Assembly (NCBI RefSeq): GCF_022808935.1
Contig: NZ_JAKZFR010000005.1
Coordinates: forward strand, 62,001-126,000
Reading direction: 5' to 3'
Origin: Geothrix sp. SG200
GTDB lineage: Bacteria; Acidobacteriota; Holophagae; Holophagales; Holophagaceae
DNA length: 64,000 nt
Numbering within the stretch: position 1 is the first letter of the stretch; each line of letters begins with the position of its first letter. The position numbers were made by a program, and so were the translations under genes. Shown here piece by piece: positions 37,848 to 46,133 of the stretch. The notes beneath the pieces were generated by a model. That model was not told the origin of the DNA, did no database searches, and was given only the letters and a program-made list of their open reading frames with translations.

Positions 37848-39224
37848 TCACCCCTTGAACGAACTCACCGTCTCGAAGTAGTGGGCGAAGGCGGCGATGC
37901 CGCCGCTGGCCTGCTCCCAGTCGTAGTTCTCGTTGGGGGCGTGGTAGCCGTGGCTGGGGAGGCTGAGGCCCAGGAAGAAGACCTCGCAGCCCAGGATGTC
38001 CTCCATGGTCTTCACGGCGCCGATGCTGCCGCCCTCGCGGGTGAAGGAGCAGGGGGCATTGAAGGCGAACTTGTACGCGTCCTTGATGGCCTCGGCGTAG
38101 GGGCCGGTCACGTGGCCCTTGAAGGGGGCCAGGCCGTGCTCTTCGTGGAACTGCACGTCGGGGAAGTGCTCGTTCACGAAGGCGCGGATGCGCTCGATGG
38201 TCTTCGCCTCGTCCATGTCGGGCACCAGGCGGCAGGAGAGCTTCACCTCGGCCCGGGGCGGCACGGCGCTCTTGATGCCGGGGCCCGTGTAGCCGCCCAC
38301 GACGCCGTGGACCTCCATGGTGGGCCGGCCCCACACGCGCTTCATGACCTTGATGGGATCCTCCGTGCGCATGCCGGTGATCATGTGGTCCTTCTTGAAG
38401 GTCTCCACGCTGAAGCCCGCGTGGGCCCACTCCTCCAGTTCCTGCTTGGAGGGCTTCACCACTTCGTCGTAGAAGCCGGGGATCTTCACCTTGCCGGTCT
38501 CGCCGTCCATCATGGCGGCGACCACCTTGATGAGCTCGGCCAGGGGGTTGCGCGCCGCGCCGCCCACCACGCCGCTGTGCAGGTCGTGGTCCGCCGTCTC
38601 CAACGTGAGGCGGAAGCCCTTGAGGCCGCGCAGCCCGGCGGGGGTGCTGGGCTTGCCGCGGGTGATCCAGACCGTATCGCTCACCACGATGGCGTCGGTC
38701 TTCAGGCGGTCCTTGTGGCGGTTCAGGCCGCCCTCGAAGCTGGGCGAGCCGATCTCCTCCTCGGTCTCCCACAGGAAGTGGATGTTGAGGGGCACGCCCG
38801 CCTTCCGGGCGGCCAGGGCGCCGAAGAAGGCCGTCACCGCCGGGCCCTTGTCGTCCGTGCTGCCGCGGCCCCGATAGGTATCGCCGTCCACCACGAAGGT
38901 GAAGGGCTCCGCCGTCCACTCGGGCTCGTTGGCGGGCTGCACGTCCATGTGGTTGTAGACCGTGATGGTCAAGCAGCTGGGATCCTCCCCGAACCAACCG
39001 TGGATGAGCGGGTTGCCGCTGGTCTCCAGGATCTCGGCCTTGCCCCCGTGCCGCTCGAAGAGCGCCCGCGCGGCCTCGGCCACGCGCCGCACATCGCCCT
39101 GCCGGGCCGGGTCGGCGCTGATGGAGGGGATCTCCACCAGGGTCTTCAGCTCCGCTTCGAAGGCCGCACGGCTCGCGCTGGCGAACTGCCCCAGGGCTTC
39201 ACGGGTGAGAAGGGACGGATTCAT
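37848..39224 (-). CDS. M20-family metallopeptidase (dipeptidase)
   Basis: 458 residues from the ATG at 39224 (MNPSLLTREAL), with CCGGAG upstream. M20 metal motifs are present: YNHMDVQP, RGSTDDKGP, ETEEEIGSPSF. A dimerisation domain lies in the middle (about 185-310). It resembles the CNDP/PepV-like dipeptidases rather than ArgE. A terminator and argC flank it; there is no sign that it belongs to the arginine operon. Confidence 0.88.
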   Translation of the reverse strand: MNPSLLTREALGQFASASRAAFEAELKTLVEIPSISADPARQGDVRRVAEAARALFERHGGKAEILETSGNPLIHGWFGEDPSCLTITVYNHMDVQPANEPEWTAEPFTFVVDGDTYRGRGSTDDKGPAVTAFFGALAARKAGVPLNIHFLWETEEEIGSPSFEGGLNRHKDRLKTDAIVVSDTVWITRGKPSTPAGLRGLKGFRLTLETADHDLHSGVVGGAARNPLAELIKVVAAMMDGETGKVKIPGFYDEVVKPSKQELEEWAHAGFSVETFKKDHMITGMRTEDPIKVMKRVWGRPTMEVHGVVGGYTGPGIKSAVPPRAEVKLSCRLVPDMDEAKTIERIRAFVNEHFPDVQFHEEHGLAPFKGHVTGPYAEAIKDAYKFAFNAPCSFTREGGSIGAVKTMEDILGCEVFFLGLSLPSHGYHAPNENYDWEQASGGIAAFAHYFETVSSFKG

Positions 39225-39303
39225 AGACGCTCCGGAAAGGGTCAATCATCATCCCACAACCGGAAGTCTTGTCTATTAAGGGATCTATGGGTCGCCCATC
39301 CCC

Positions 39304-40302
39304 TCAGCCCGGGTAGCCCCCCGCCACCTTCAGCCCGGTCCACTCCGGCAGTCCCAGGGCCAGGTTGAGGTTCTGCACGGCCTGGGCAGCCATGCCCTTG
39401 CCGAGGTTGTCCAGGGCCACCATCACGGCCCCGTGGCCACCCCTGGCCGCCACCGCGATGTCCGCGAAGGCGCTCCCCGTGGTGGCCGCCACCCGGGGCG
39501 ACCCATCCACCACCCGCACGAAGAAGCGGTCCTGGTAGAAGGCCTCGTAGCGGGCCCGCAGCGCCCCTGCGTCCACTCCGGCGGGCAGCGGGAATTGCGC
39601 GGTGGCGAAGATCCCCCGCACCATGGGCGCGCTCTGCGGAACGAAGCTGAGGGGCGCCTCCCAGCCTTCCGCCGCCAGGGTGCGCAGCACCTCGGCCTCG
39701 TGCTGGTGGCTGAGCATCTTGTAGGCGCGGAAGTCCGCGGCCCGCGTCGGATGGTGGGTGGTCTCGCTGGGCGCGGCGCCCGATCCCGAGGAGCCCGTGG
39801 CCGCCGTGACCGCCACGAAGGCGGGCTTCCACTGGGCCAGAGGTAGCAGGGCCAGCTGCAGGGCCGTGGCGAAACATCCCGGATTGGCGATGCGCCGGGC
39901 GCCCTTCATGCGCACGGGCTTCCAGTCCACCAGGCCGTAGACCCAGGCGGGATCCAGGCGGAAGTCCGTGGAGAGGTCGATGACGAGGAGGCGCTCCAGG
40001 AGGTCGTGATCCTTCCCCGCCGCCTCGATCTCCGGCCAGAGCTTCCCCAGCTCGCCGTGGGGCAGGGCCGAGAAGAGGACGGGGTTCGGGCTCTTCGCCA
40101 GGGCCGCCCAGTCCGGCGCGGCCTCGAAGCTGCCCTCCACCAGACCGCGCAGGTTGGGGTGCTGGGCGTGGAAGGGCTTGCCCGCGTGGCTGCGGGCCGT
40201 GCCGCGCAGGGAGGCCACCGCCGGATGGTTCGAGAGCCACCGCAGCAGCTCTCCCCCGCCGTAGCCCGACGCGCCGAGGATGAGGACATCGACTGAGGTC
40301 AT
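39304..40302 (-). CDS. argC: N-acetyl-gamma-glutamyl-phosphate reductase
   Basis: 332 residues from the ATG at 40302 (MTSVDVLILGASGYGGGELL). It reduces N-acyl-glutamyl phosphate to the semialdehyde with NADPH. The catalytic Cys is C143 in ANPGCFATAL. Located 115 bp after the P-loop gene with repeat D between. The acyl group may be acetyl or succinyl given the transcarbamylase in this cluster. Confidence 0.92.
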   Translation of the reverse strand: MTSVDVLILGASGYGGGELLRWLSNHPAVASLRGTARSHAGKPFHAQHPNLRGLVEGSFEAAPDWAALAKSPNPVLFSALPHGELGKLWPEIEAAGKDHDLLERLLVIDLSTDFRLDPAWVYGLVDWKPVRMKGARRIANPGCFATALQLALLPLAQWKPAFVAVTAATGSSGSGAAPSETTHHPTRAADFRAYKMLSHQHEAEVLRTLAAEGWEAPLSFVPQSAPMVRGIFATAQFPLPAGVDAGALRARYEAFYQDRFFVRVVDGSPRVAATTGSAFADIAVAARGGHGAVMVALDNLGKGMAAQAVQNLNLALGLPEWTGLKVAGGYPG

Positions 40303-40325
40303 GGGAGGTCCTGGGACAAGAAATC

Positions 40326-40410
40326 TAACCGCAGAGAACGCAGAGGGCGCAGAGAACTGCAACGAATGGCCTGTTCTTTCCCTCTGCGATCTCTGCGCTC
40401 TCTGCGGTTA
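40326..40410. repeat. Dispersed inverted repeat D
   Basis: Arms TAACCGCAGAGAACGCAGAG... (40326-40354) and the complement ...CTCTGCGCTCTCTGCGGTTA (40382-40410), 29 nt each with three mismatches and a 27-nt loop. It occupies most of the argC / P-loop gene gap. Only copy seen here. Confidence 0.75.
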
Positions 40411-40417
40411 ATGGTTT

Positions 40418-41470
40418 TCAGACCTTCGCCGAGATCTTGGGCTCGACGAGGCCGAGGACGAACTTGCCGAGGGCGTCGGCGTCGGCGCGGGCATTGCGGG
40501 CGGGGAGGCCGAGGGTGGCCACGAAGCGCTCGCCCACGCGGTTGTCCGTGGCGGGGCCGGCCACCAGGTCCGTCTGGATGCCGAAGGCGGACTTCAGGTA
40601 CTGCACGCCGCCCGCCGCGCCCACGGGGTCGTTGGCGCAGAGGAGGAAGGCGCCGCCCAGGGCCTTGAGATCCGGGTCCGCGAGGATGGCCTGGACCCCG
40701 TACTCGCCCATGATGCCGTCGCCCGTCTCGGCCACGATGACGTCCACGCCGTGGGTCGCCAGCTCTGAGAAGATGATGCGCGACATGGCGGCGGCGGAGC
40801 CGGCGTCCGTGCAGACGCTGCCGGCGTCCGTGAAGTCCAGGGCGACTTCGGCGCCGTAGTCCCGCATGGCCAGGGCGTCGCGCATGAGCGACACGCCCGT
40901 GAGCTTGCAGCCGCCCACGCGGTAGCCCGCCCGGCTGAGCACGCGAATGGCGGCGCAGGCGGCGGCCGTCTTGCCCGCGTTCATGCAGGTGCCGGCCACG
41001 TAGACCACGGGGCAGTGGGGCGAGAGGCTGGTGCCCTTGAGGGCGCCCATGCGGATGTGGGCGGGCTGGCCGGCGCGGGACTGGAACTCGGGGAAGACGA
41101 GCACCTGGCCCAGAACTTCCAGCTCGAAGGGCTTGCCCACGTCGGGATTGTGGGAGAGGCACTTGCCGAGCACGCCGCCCATGTTGAGCAGGTTCACCGT
41201 GTCGCCGGGCTTCAGGGACTCGGGCATGACGCCCTCGTAGCCCTGCAGCGCGTTGCGGTGGCCCAGGGCCCCCACGACGATGTCCCCGTCATGCAGGGTG
41301 CTCATGCGCCCGTGGGGATCCTCCAGCTGGTTGTAGGTGGTCTTCTCGCCGCGGATGCGGCAGGCGATGACCGAGCCCTCCTCCAGGAGGATCTCCGGCC
41401 CGAGGGTGAGGGTCCGGCCCAGCCGCAGGTTGCGGGTGACCGAGGCGAGCTTGTCGACGTGGATGCGCAT
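40418..41470 (-). CDS. P-loop NTPase-like protein in the arginine cluster, unknown function
   Basis: 350 residues. N-terminal beta-rich domain (about 1-145), then a P-loop, GTCMNAGKT at 160-168 with K167, of the dethiobiotin-synthetase/DUF1611 kind; VIVAETGDGIMGEYGVQAIL and LCANDPVGAAGG follow. No signal peptide. It lies between argC and argG, same strand (24 bp from argG), so an arginine-related role is inferred. No arginine step obviously needs it. Confidence 0.7.
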   Translation of the reverse strand: MRIHVDKLASVTRNLRLGRTLTLGPEILLEEGSVIACRIRGEKTTYNQLEDPHGRMSTLHDGDIVVGALGHRNALQGYEGVMPESLKPGDTVNLLNMGGVLGKCLSHNPDVGKPFELEVLGQVLVFPEFQSRAGQPAHIRMGALKGTSLSPHCPVVYVAGTCMNAGKTAAACAAIRVLSRAGYRVGGCKLTGVSLMRDALAMRDYGAEVALDFTDAGSVCTDAGSAAAMSRIIFSELATHGVDVIVAETGDGIMGEYGVQAILADPDLKALGGAFLLCANDPVGAAGGVQYLKSAFGIQTDLVAGPATDNRVGERFVATLGLPARNARADADALGKFVLGLVEPKISAKV

Positions 41471-41494
41471 GGGGACCTCTGATGAATCCGGGGA

Positions 41495-42682
41495 TCAGTT
41501 CGGCTTGGCCTTGAGGGTGAGGACCTGCTGGACGCCGAAGAGCTTGGCGAAGCCGGCGGCCTCGTCGCCGGTCCAGAGCTTGTTGGCCTCGCCGTAGGTG
41601 GCGATGCGGGGGTCCATCAGGGAGTAGGGCGACTGCACGCCTTCCACCACGAAGGCACGGGGGTGCAGGGTGAGGCGCACCTCCCCGCTCACGCGGTCCT
41701 GGCTGGACGCGAGGAAGGCCTCCAGGTCGCGGGCCAGGGGGTCGAAGAAGTGGCCTTCGTGGAGGAGGGAGCCGTAGAGGTTGCCCAGGCTCTCCTTCCA
41801 GAAGAGCTGCTTGCCGCTGAGCACGAGCTTCTCCAGCTCCCGGTGGGCGCCGATGAGCAGATGCGCGGCGGGGGCGTCGAAGCCCACGCGGCCCTTGATG
41901 CCCAGGATGGTGTCGCCCAGGTGAACGCCCCGGCCGATGCCGTAGGGGCGGCCCACGGCGTTGAGCTGGGCGATGAGGGTGACGGGGTCCATGCTGTTGC
42001 CGTCCAGGGAGACGGGCACGCCCTGCTCGAAGCCGATGACGAGCGACTTGGGGGCCAGGGTGCCGATGACGCCGCCGGGGAAGGCCGCCTCGGGCAGGGA
42101 GGTCCAGGGGTCGAGGGTCTCGCGGCCGCCCACGCTGGTGCCCCACATGCCCTCGTTGATGGAGTAGTCCTTCGTCTTCGGGGGGAAGATCACCCCCCGG
42201 TCGGCGCAGTAGGCCATCTCCTCGGCCCGGGAGAGGGCCAGGTCGCGGATGGGGGTGAGCAGGCCCAGCTCGGGTGCCAGGGCGCGGAAGGCCACGTCGA
42301 AGCGCACCTGGTCGTTGCCGGCGCCCGTGGAGCCGTGGGCGATGGCAGCGGCGCCCATGTCCTTGGCCAGCTCCGCCACGGCCTTGGCCTGGCAGACCCG
42401 CTCGGCGGAGACGGACAGCGGATACATCTGGCCCCGCAGCACGTTGCCGTAGACCAGGTAGCGCAGGTAGCCGTCGAAGAGCCCGGCCCGGGCATCCACC
42501 GTGGTGTGGCTCACGGCGCCGAGCTTGGGCGAGGCGGCCTCGATGCGGGCCAGCTCCTCGGGCGAGAAGCCGCCGGTGTTCACCGTGACCGTGGCCACGT
42601 CGTAGCCCTGCTCCTTGAGGTAGAGCACGCAGAAGGAGGTGTCGAGACCGCCCGAGAAGGCGAGAACGGCGAGCTGGCTCAT
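41495..42682 (-). CDS. argG: Argininosuccinate synthase
   Basis: 395 residues from the ATG at 42682. It joins citrulline and aspartate with ATP. The PP-loop AFSGGLDTSFC (8-18) and the HGSTGAGNDQVRFDVAF block are conserved. In an N-acyl route it acts after the acylcitrulline has been deacylated. 11 bp from argH. Confidence 0.95.
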   Translation of the reverse strand: MSQLAVLAFSGGLDTSFCVLYLKEQGYDVATVTVNTGGFSPEELARIEAASPKLGAVSHTTVDARAGLFDGYLRYLVYGNVLRGQMYPLSVSAERVCQAKAVAELAKDMGAAAIAHGSTGAGNDQVRFDVAFRALAPELGLLTPIRDLALSRAEEMAYCADRGVIFPPKTKDYSINEGMWGTSVGGRETLDPWTSLPEAAFPGGVIGTLAPKSLVIGFEQGVPVSLDGNSMDPVTLIAQLNAVGRPYGIGRGVHLGDTILGIKGRVGFDAPAAHLLIGAHRELEKLVLSGKQLFWKESLGNLYGSLLHEGHFFDPLARDLEAFLASSQDRVSGEVRLTLHPRAFVVEGVQSPYSLMDPRIATYGEANKLWTGDEAAGFAKLFGVQQVLTLKAKPN

Positions 42683-42693
42683 GGGGAATCCTT

Positions 42694-44052
42694 TCAGGCG
42701 GTCCAGAGGGCGGTTTCGGCGTCGGCGTGCTGCTTCTGCTTGGCTTCGATCCACCCTCGGGCGGCGGCCAGGTCGGCTTCGAGGGCGTCCAGGGCTAGGT
42801 TGCCGGCGCCGCCCAGGTGGGTGGCGGTGAGGGCGCTGCGGTCCGGGGCGAAGGTGCCGTCCTGGATCTGCTGCGCCACCTTGCGGTAGGCCTCGCGGAA
42901 GGGCAGGCCCCCCTGCACGAGGACATAGGCCTGGTGGGCGGCGTAGAGCTCGTCGCTGGAGGCGTCCGCGGCGGCCCCGGCCTTCACCTGGAGGGCGGGC
43001 AGCAGGGGCGTCAGCACGCCGAAGAGGTCGTCCGCGTGCCGGAGGGCGGTGATGAGCGGCTGCTTCAGCAGCTGGAAGTCCCGGTGGTAGCTGGAGGGCA
43101 GGCCCGAGGCCAGCTGCTCCACCAGCCCCGCGGCGCCCCGCAGCTCCCGGCAGCGGCCGCGCGCCAGCTCGACGACGTCCGGGTTCTTCTTCTGAGGCAT
43201 GATGCTCGAGCCCGTGGTGAAGGCGTCCGGCAGCTTGAGGAAGCCGAACTCCTGGGTGCTGTAGAGGGAGACGTCCCACAGGAACTTCTCCAGCACGCCG
43301 CCCACGGAGGCGGCCCACTGGAGCACGGCGGCCTCGTGGCGGCCCCGGCTGTTCTGCACATCGATGGGGCTGCGCTGCACCTTCGAGAAGCCCAGCAGCT
43401 TCGCCGTGAGCGCCCGGTCGATGGGCAGGGGCACGCCGAAGCCCGCGGCCGAGCCCAGGGGGCAGCGGTCCAGACGGCCGTACACGCCCTGCAGCGCCTC
43501 CAGCTCCTCCAGCAGGCCCTCGGCGAAGGCCGTGGCCCAGAGGCCGAAGGTGCTGGGCATGGCCCGCCGCAGGTGGGTGTAGCCCGGCAGGGGGATGTCC
43601 TGGTTCGCCTTCGCGAAGGCCAGGAAGCCCTCGGCCAGGTCCGCCACGCGCAGGCCCAGGCGCACCAGCTTGTCCCGGAGGTAGAGGCGCAGGGCCAGGA
43701 TCACCTGGTCGTTGCGGGAGCGGCCCAGGTGGATGCGGGCGCCGGCCGGGCCTAGGTGCCGGGTGAGGTCGGCCTCGATGGCGGTGTGGCCGTCCTCCAT
43801 GTGGGGCGGGATGGGGAAGGCCCCCTGCTTGGCGAGGTTGGCGATGCGCCGCAGGCCCCGCACCAGCGAGACGGCATCGGCCTCGGGGATGAGGCCCGTG
43901 GCGGCCAGCATCTTCGCGTGGGCGGCGCTGCCCAGGGCGTCCCAGGCCAGGAGGGCCAGGTCCGTCTCGGGATCCTCGCCCACGGTGAAGCGGTGGATGG
44001 CCGCGTCAAGGGGGACATCCTTGGCCCAGAGGGTGGTGGCTTCCGGCCTCAT
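42694..44052 (-). CDS. argH: Argininosuccinate lyase
   Basis: 452 residues from the ATG at 44052. It splits argininosuccinate to arginine and fumarate. The superfamily signature GSSIMPQKKNPD is intact, as are HLGRSRNDQV and GYTHLRRAMP. Its start overlaps the deacylase stop (ATGA). Confidence 0.95.
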   Translation of the reverse strand: MRPEATTLWAKDVPLDAAIHRFTVGEDPETDLALLAWDALGSAAHAKMLAATGLIPEADAVSLVRGLRRIANLAKQGAFPIPPHMEDGHTAIEADLTRHLGPAGARIHLGRSRNDQVILALRLYLRDKLVRLGLRVADLAEGFLAFAKANQDIPLPGYTHLRRAMPSTFGLWATAFAEGLLEELEALQGVYGRLDRCPLGSAAGFGVPLPIDRALTAKLLGFSKVQRSPIDVQNSRGRHEAAVLQWAASVGGVLEKFLWDVSLYSTQEFGFLKLPDAFTTGSSIMPQKKNPDVVELARGRCRELRGAAGLVEQLASGLPSSYHRDFQLLKQPLITALRHADDLFGVLTPLLPALQVKAGAAADASSDELYAAHQAYVLVQGGLPFREAYRKVAQQIQDGTFAPDRSALTATHLGGAGNLALDALEADLAAARGWIEAKQKQHADAETALWTA

Positions 44053-45110
44053 GGCTGCACCTGCATCTTGAAGAACGCGGGGACGAGCTTGGCATAGAAG
44101 TCCGCGCCGGCCTCGAGTTCCTGGATGGTCAGGTACTCGTTGGGGCTGTGGCTGCGGAAAGTGTCGCCGGGGCCGGCCTTCACCGCCGGGATGCCGCCAA
44201 GGAAGGCCCAGTCGGACGTGGTGCCGGAGCCCACGGGACCTGCCTTCTTCGCGGCCTGGAGGGCGGCGCGGACGATGGCGTGGCCCGGATCTGTGCCCTT
44301 GGGCAGGTAGCGCTTGGAGTGGATGGCGACTTCGCTCTCCAGCTGCCGCTGGAAGTCGGCGCACAAGGCGTCGTGGTCCTGGTCCGGGCCCGTGCGGAGG
44401 TCGATGAAGAACTCGCAGGCGTCGGGCACCTGGTTGCGGCGCAGGCCGCCGCTGATCTGGGTGACCTGGGCCTTCTGGCTGCCCAGCAGCGGATGGGCCG
44501 GGAAGTCCATGGCCGCGACCTTGGCGATGTCCCGGGCGGCCTTGTGGATGGCGTTCTCGGCGCCCAGCATCTGGGCGTTGGCCACGTGGCCGCTCTGGCC
44601 CCGGGCCGTGCACTTGAGCAGCAGCATGCCCCGCTGGGCGGCGCAGATCCGCAGCCCCGTGGGCTCGCCCACCACCGCACCCTCGAAGGGGCCGAGCGGG
44701 TCGAGGATGGTGGCGATCCCGTTCCCCCCGGTCTCCTCCTCGGCCGTGAGGGCCACCACCACCTCGCCGCCGAGATCCTGCTTCGACAGCTCGAAGGCCG
44801 AGAGCAGGATGGCGGCCACGCAGCCCTTGGCGTCGTTGGCGCCCAGGCCCTGGAGCCGCGAGCCGTGCCAGACGGGCGTGAAGGGGTCGCCCTCCCAGCC
44901 GGCGCTGGGGGGCACGGTGTCCAGGTGCGAATTGAGCAGCAGTCGGGCCCCGCCCTTCTTCCCGAAGGAGAACCAGAGGTTGTTCCCCTGGCGCCGGGCT
45001 TCGAAGCCCTGCGCGGAGACAAGGCTCTGCACCAGGTCCGCGAGGGGGCCCTCCTCGCCGGACACGCTCGGCGTGCCCACCAGGAGCGTGAGCAGCTCGG
45101 CGGGGCTCAT
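44049..45110 (-). CDS. ArgE-like M20 deacylase, probable N-acylcitrulline deacylase
   Basis: 353 residues from the ATG at 45110. M20 motifs LLNSHLDTVPP, GANDAKGC, LTAEEETGGNG and GEPTGL are present, with a dimerisation domain in the middle. Together with the transcarbamylase of the acetyl/succinyl-ornithine type, it probably removes the acyl group from N-acylcitrulline rather than from N-acetylornithine. Overlaps argH and argB by ATGA on both sides. Confidence 0.85.
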   Translation of the reverse strand: MSPAELLTLLVGTPSVSGEEGPLADLVQSLVSAQGFEARRQGNNLWFSFGKKGGARLLLNSHLDTVPPSAGWEGDPFTPVWHGSRLQGLGANDAKGCVAAILLSAFELSKQDLGGEVVVALTAEEETGGNGIATILDPLGPFEGAVVGEPTGLRICAAQRGMLLLKCTARGQSGHVANAQMLGAENAIHKAARDIAKVAAMDFPAHPLLGSQKAQVTQISGGLRRNQVPDACEFFIDLRTGPDQDHDALCADFQRQLESEVAIHSKRYLPKGTDPGHAIVRAALQAAKKAGPVGSGTTSDWAFLGGIPAVKAGPGDTFRSHSPNEYLTIQELEAGADFYAKLVPAFFKMQVQP

Positions 45111-46039
45111 GGCTTGGTCCCGGCCGGGGCGGCGCCGGAGGCGAACCCAGTTACGATCATCGTCCCGCTGCCCTCGTTGGTGAAGATCTCCGCCAGCAGG
45201 GCGTCCGGAGCGATCCCGCTCACCAGGTGGGCGCTGGAGACGCCGCCCTGGAGGGCCGCCTTCACGGCCGCGAGCTTGGGCCGCATGCCGCCGCTGATGA
45301 TGCCCTTGGCCTCGAAGGTTGCGAGTTCGTCCAGGGTGGCGTGGGGGATGAGGGACGAGGCCTTTTTGACGTCCTTCAGCAGGCCCGGCACGGAGAGCAG
45401 GAAGAACAGCTTCTCGGCGCCCAGGGCCGTGGCCAGGCTGGCGGCGATGGTGTCGGCGTTCGTGTTGTAGATGGCGCCGTCCTCCCCTCCGGAGAGGGGC
45501 GCCACCACCGGCACGAAGCCCCCTTCGAGCAGGTGGCTGAGCACGTGGGGATCCACGGCGTCGATGTCGCCCACCAGGCCGTAGTCCACCAGCTGGGGCT
45601 CGGTGGCGCCGTCGGGCACCACGGGCACGGGGGGCCGCCTGGTGGCCTTCAGCAGGCCGGCATCCAGCCCCGTGAGGCCCACGGCGGGCAGGCCGGCGGC
45701 CTGCAGCTCCGCCAGCAGGTCCATGTGCACCTGGCCCGCGAAGACCATCTTGGCGGCGTCCAGCACCTTGGGGCTTGTCACCCGCCGGCCCGCCACCTTC
45801 TGCACCGGGATGTCCATGGCCTCGCAGACGGCGTCCAGCTCCGCGCCGCCGCCATGCACCACCACCACCCGGATGGAGAAGGACCACAGCAGGGCGATCT
45901 GCTCGCAGAAGGCCTTGCGGATCTTGGGCTCGGCGAGGACCTCGCCGCCCACCTTCACCACGAAGGTCTTCCCGCGGAAGAGGCGGACGTAGCGGGAGGC
46001 TTCCTTGAGGGCGGCGTAGGGATTGGGGGAGAGCGGCAT
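45107..46039 (-). CDS. argB: N-acetyl(acyl)glutamate kinase
   Basis: 310 residues. Conserved FVVKVGGEVLAEPKI and VVVVHGGGAELD; Asn/Asp residues of NTNADTIAASLATALGAEKL and ISGGMRPKLAAVKAAL confirm the amino-acid kinase fold. It phosphorylates N-acylglutamate. The N-terminal helix (about 1-20) is the kind present in arginine-sensitive hexameric forms. Confidence 0.92.
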   Translation of the reverse strand: MPLSPNPYAALKEASRYVRLFRGKTFVVKVGGEVLAEPKIRKAFCEQIALLWSFSIRVVVVHGGGAELDAVCEAMDIPVQKVAGRRVTSPKVLDAAKMVFAGQVHMDLLAELQAAGLPAVGLTGLDAGLLKATRRPPVPVVPDGATEPQLVDYGLVGDIDAVDPHVLSHLLEGGFVPVVAPLSGGEDGAIYNTNADTIAASLATALGAEKLFFLLSVPGLLKDVKKASSLIPHATLDELATFEAKGIISGGMRPKLAAVKAALQGGVSSAHLVSGIAPDALLAEIFTNEGSGTMIVTGFASGAAPAGTKP

Positions 46040-46060
46040 CGCAAACCTCGGGATCGGGAA

Positions 46061-46133
46061 ACTGAGGACTGAGGACTGAGGACTGAGGACTGACCATAGA
46101 CACCGGGCGGCGCATGCGCCGATCGGTGAGGAC
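46061..46133. repeat. Dispersed repeat B, copy 2 (heptamer run plus palindrome)
   Basis: Five tandem heptamers ACTGAGG (last one ACTGACC) at 46061-46095, then ATAGACACCGGGCGGCGCAT, GCGCCGATCGGTGAGGACT. Its tail differs from copy 1 (33461-33526) at only a few bases. It lies between the transcarbamylase stop and argB start, as copy 1 lies between two - strand genes. Confidence 0.78.

Noticed and set aside
37848-39224. The M20 peptidase as the ArgE of the cluster
   Set aside because: It is separated by a gap from argC and resembles dipeptidases. The M20 gene at 44049-45110, with ATGA overlaps to argB and argH, is the better candidate.
46061-46095. A CRISPR array at the heptamer run
   Set aside because: The unit is seven bases with no spacers.
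46040-46115. N-terminal translation containing SSVLSPQ repeats in front of argB
   Set aside because: It is translation of the heptamer repeat B. ArgB begins at 46039 with a standard N-terminus.
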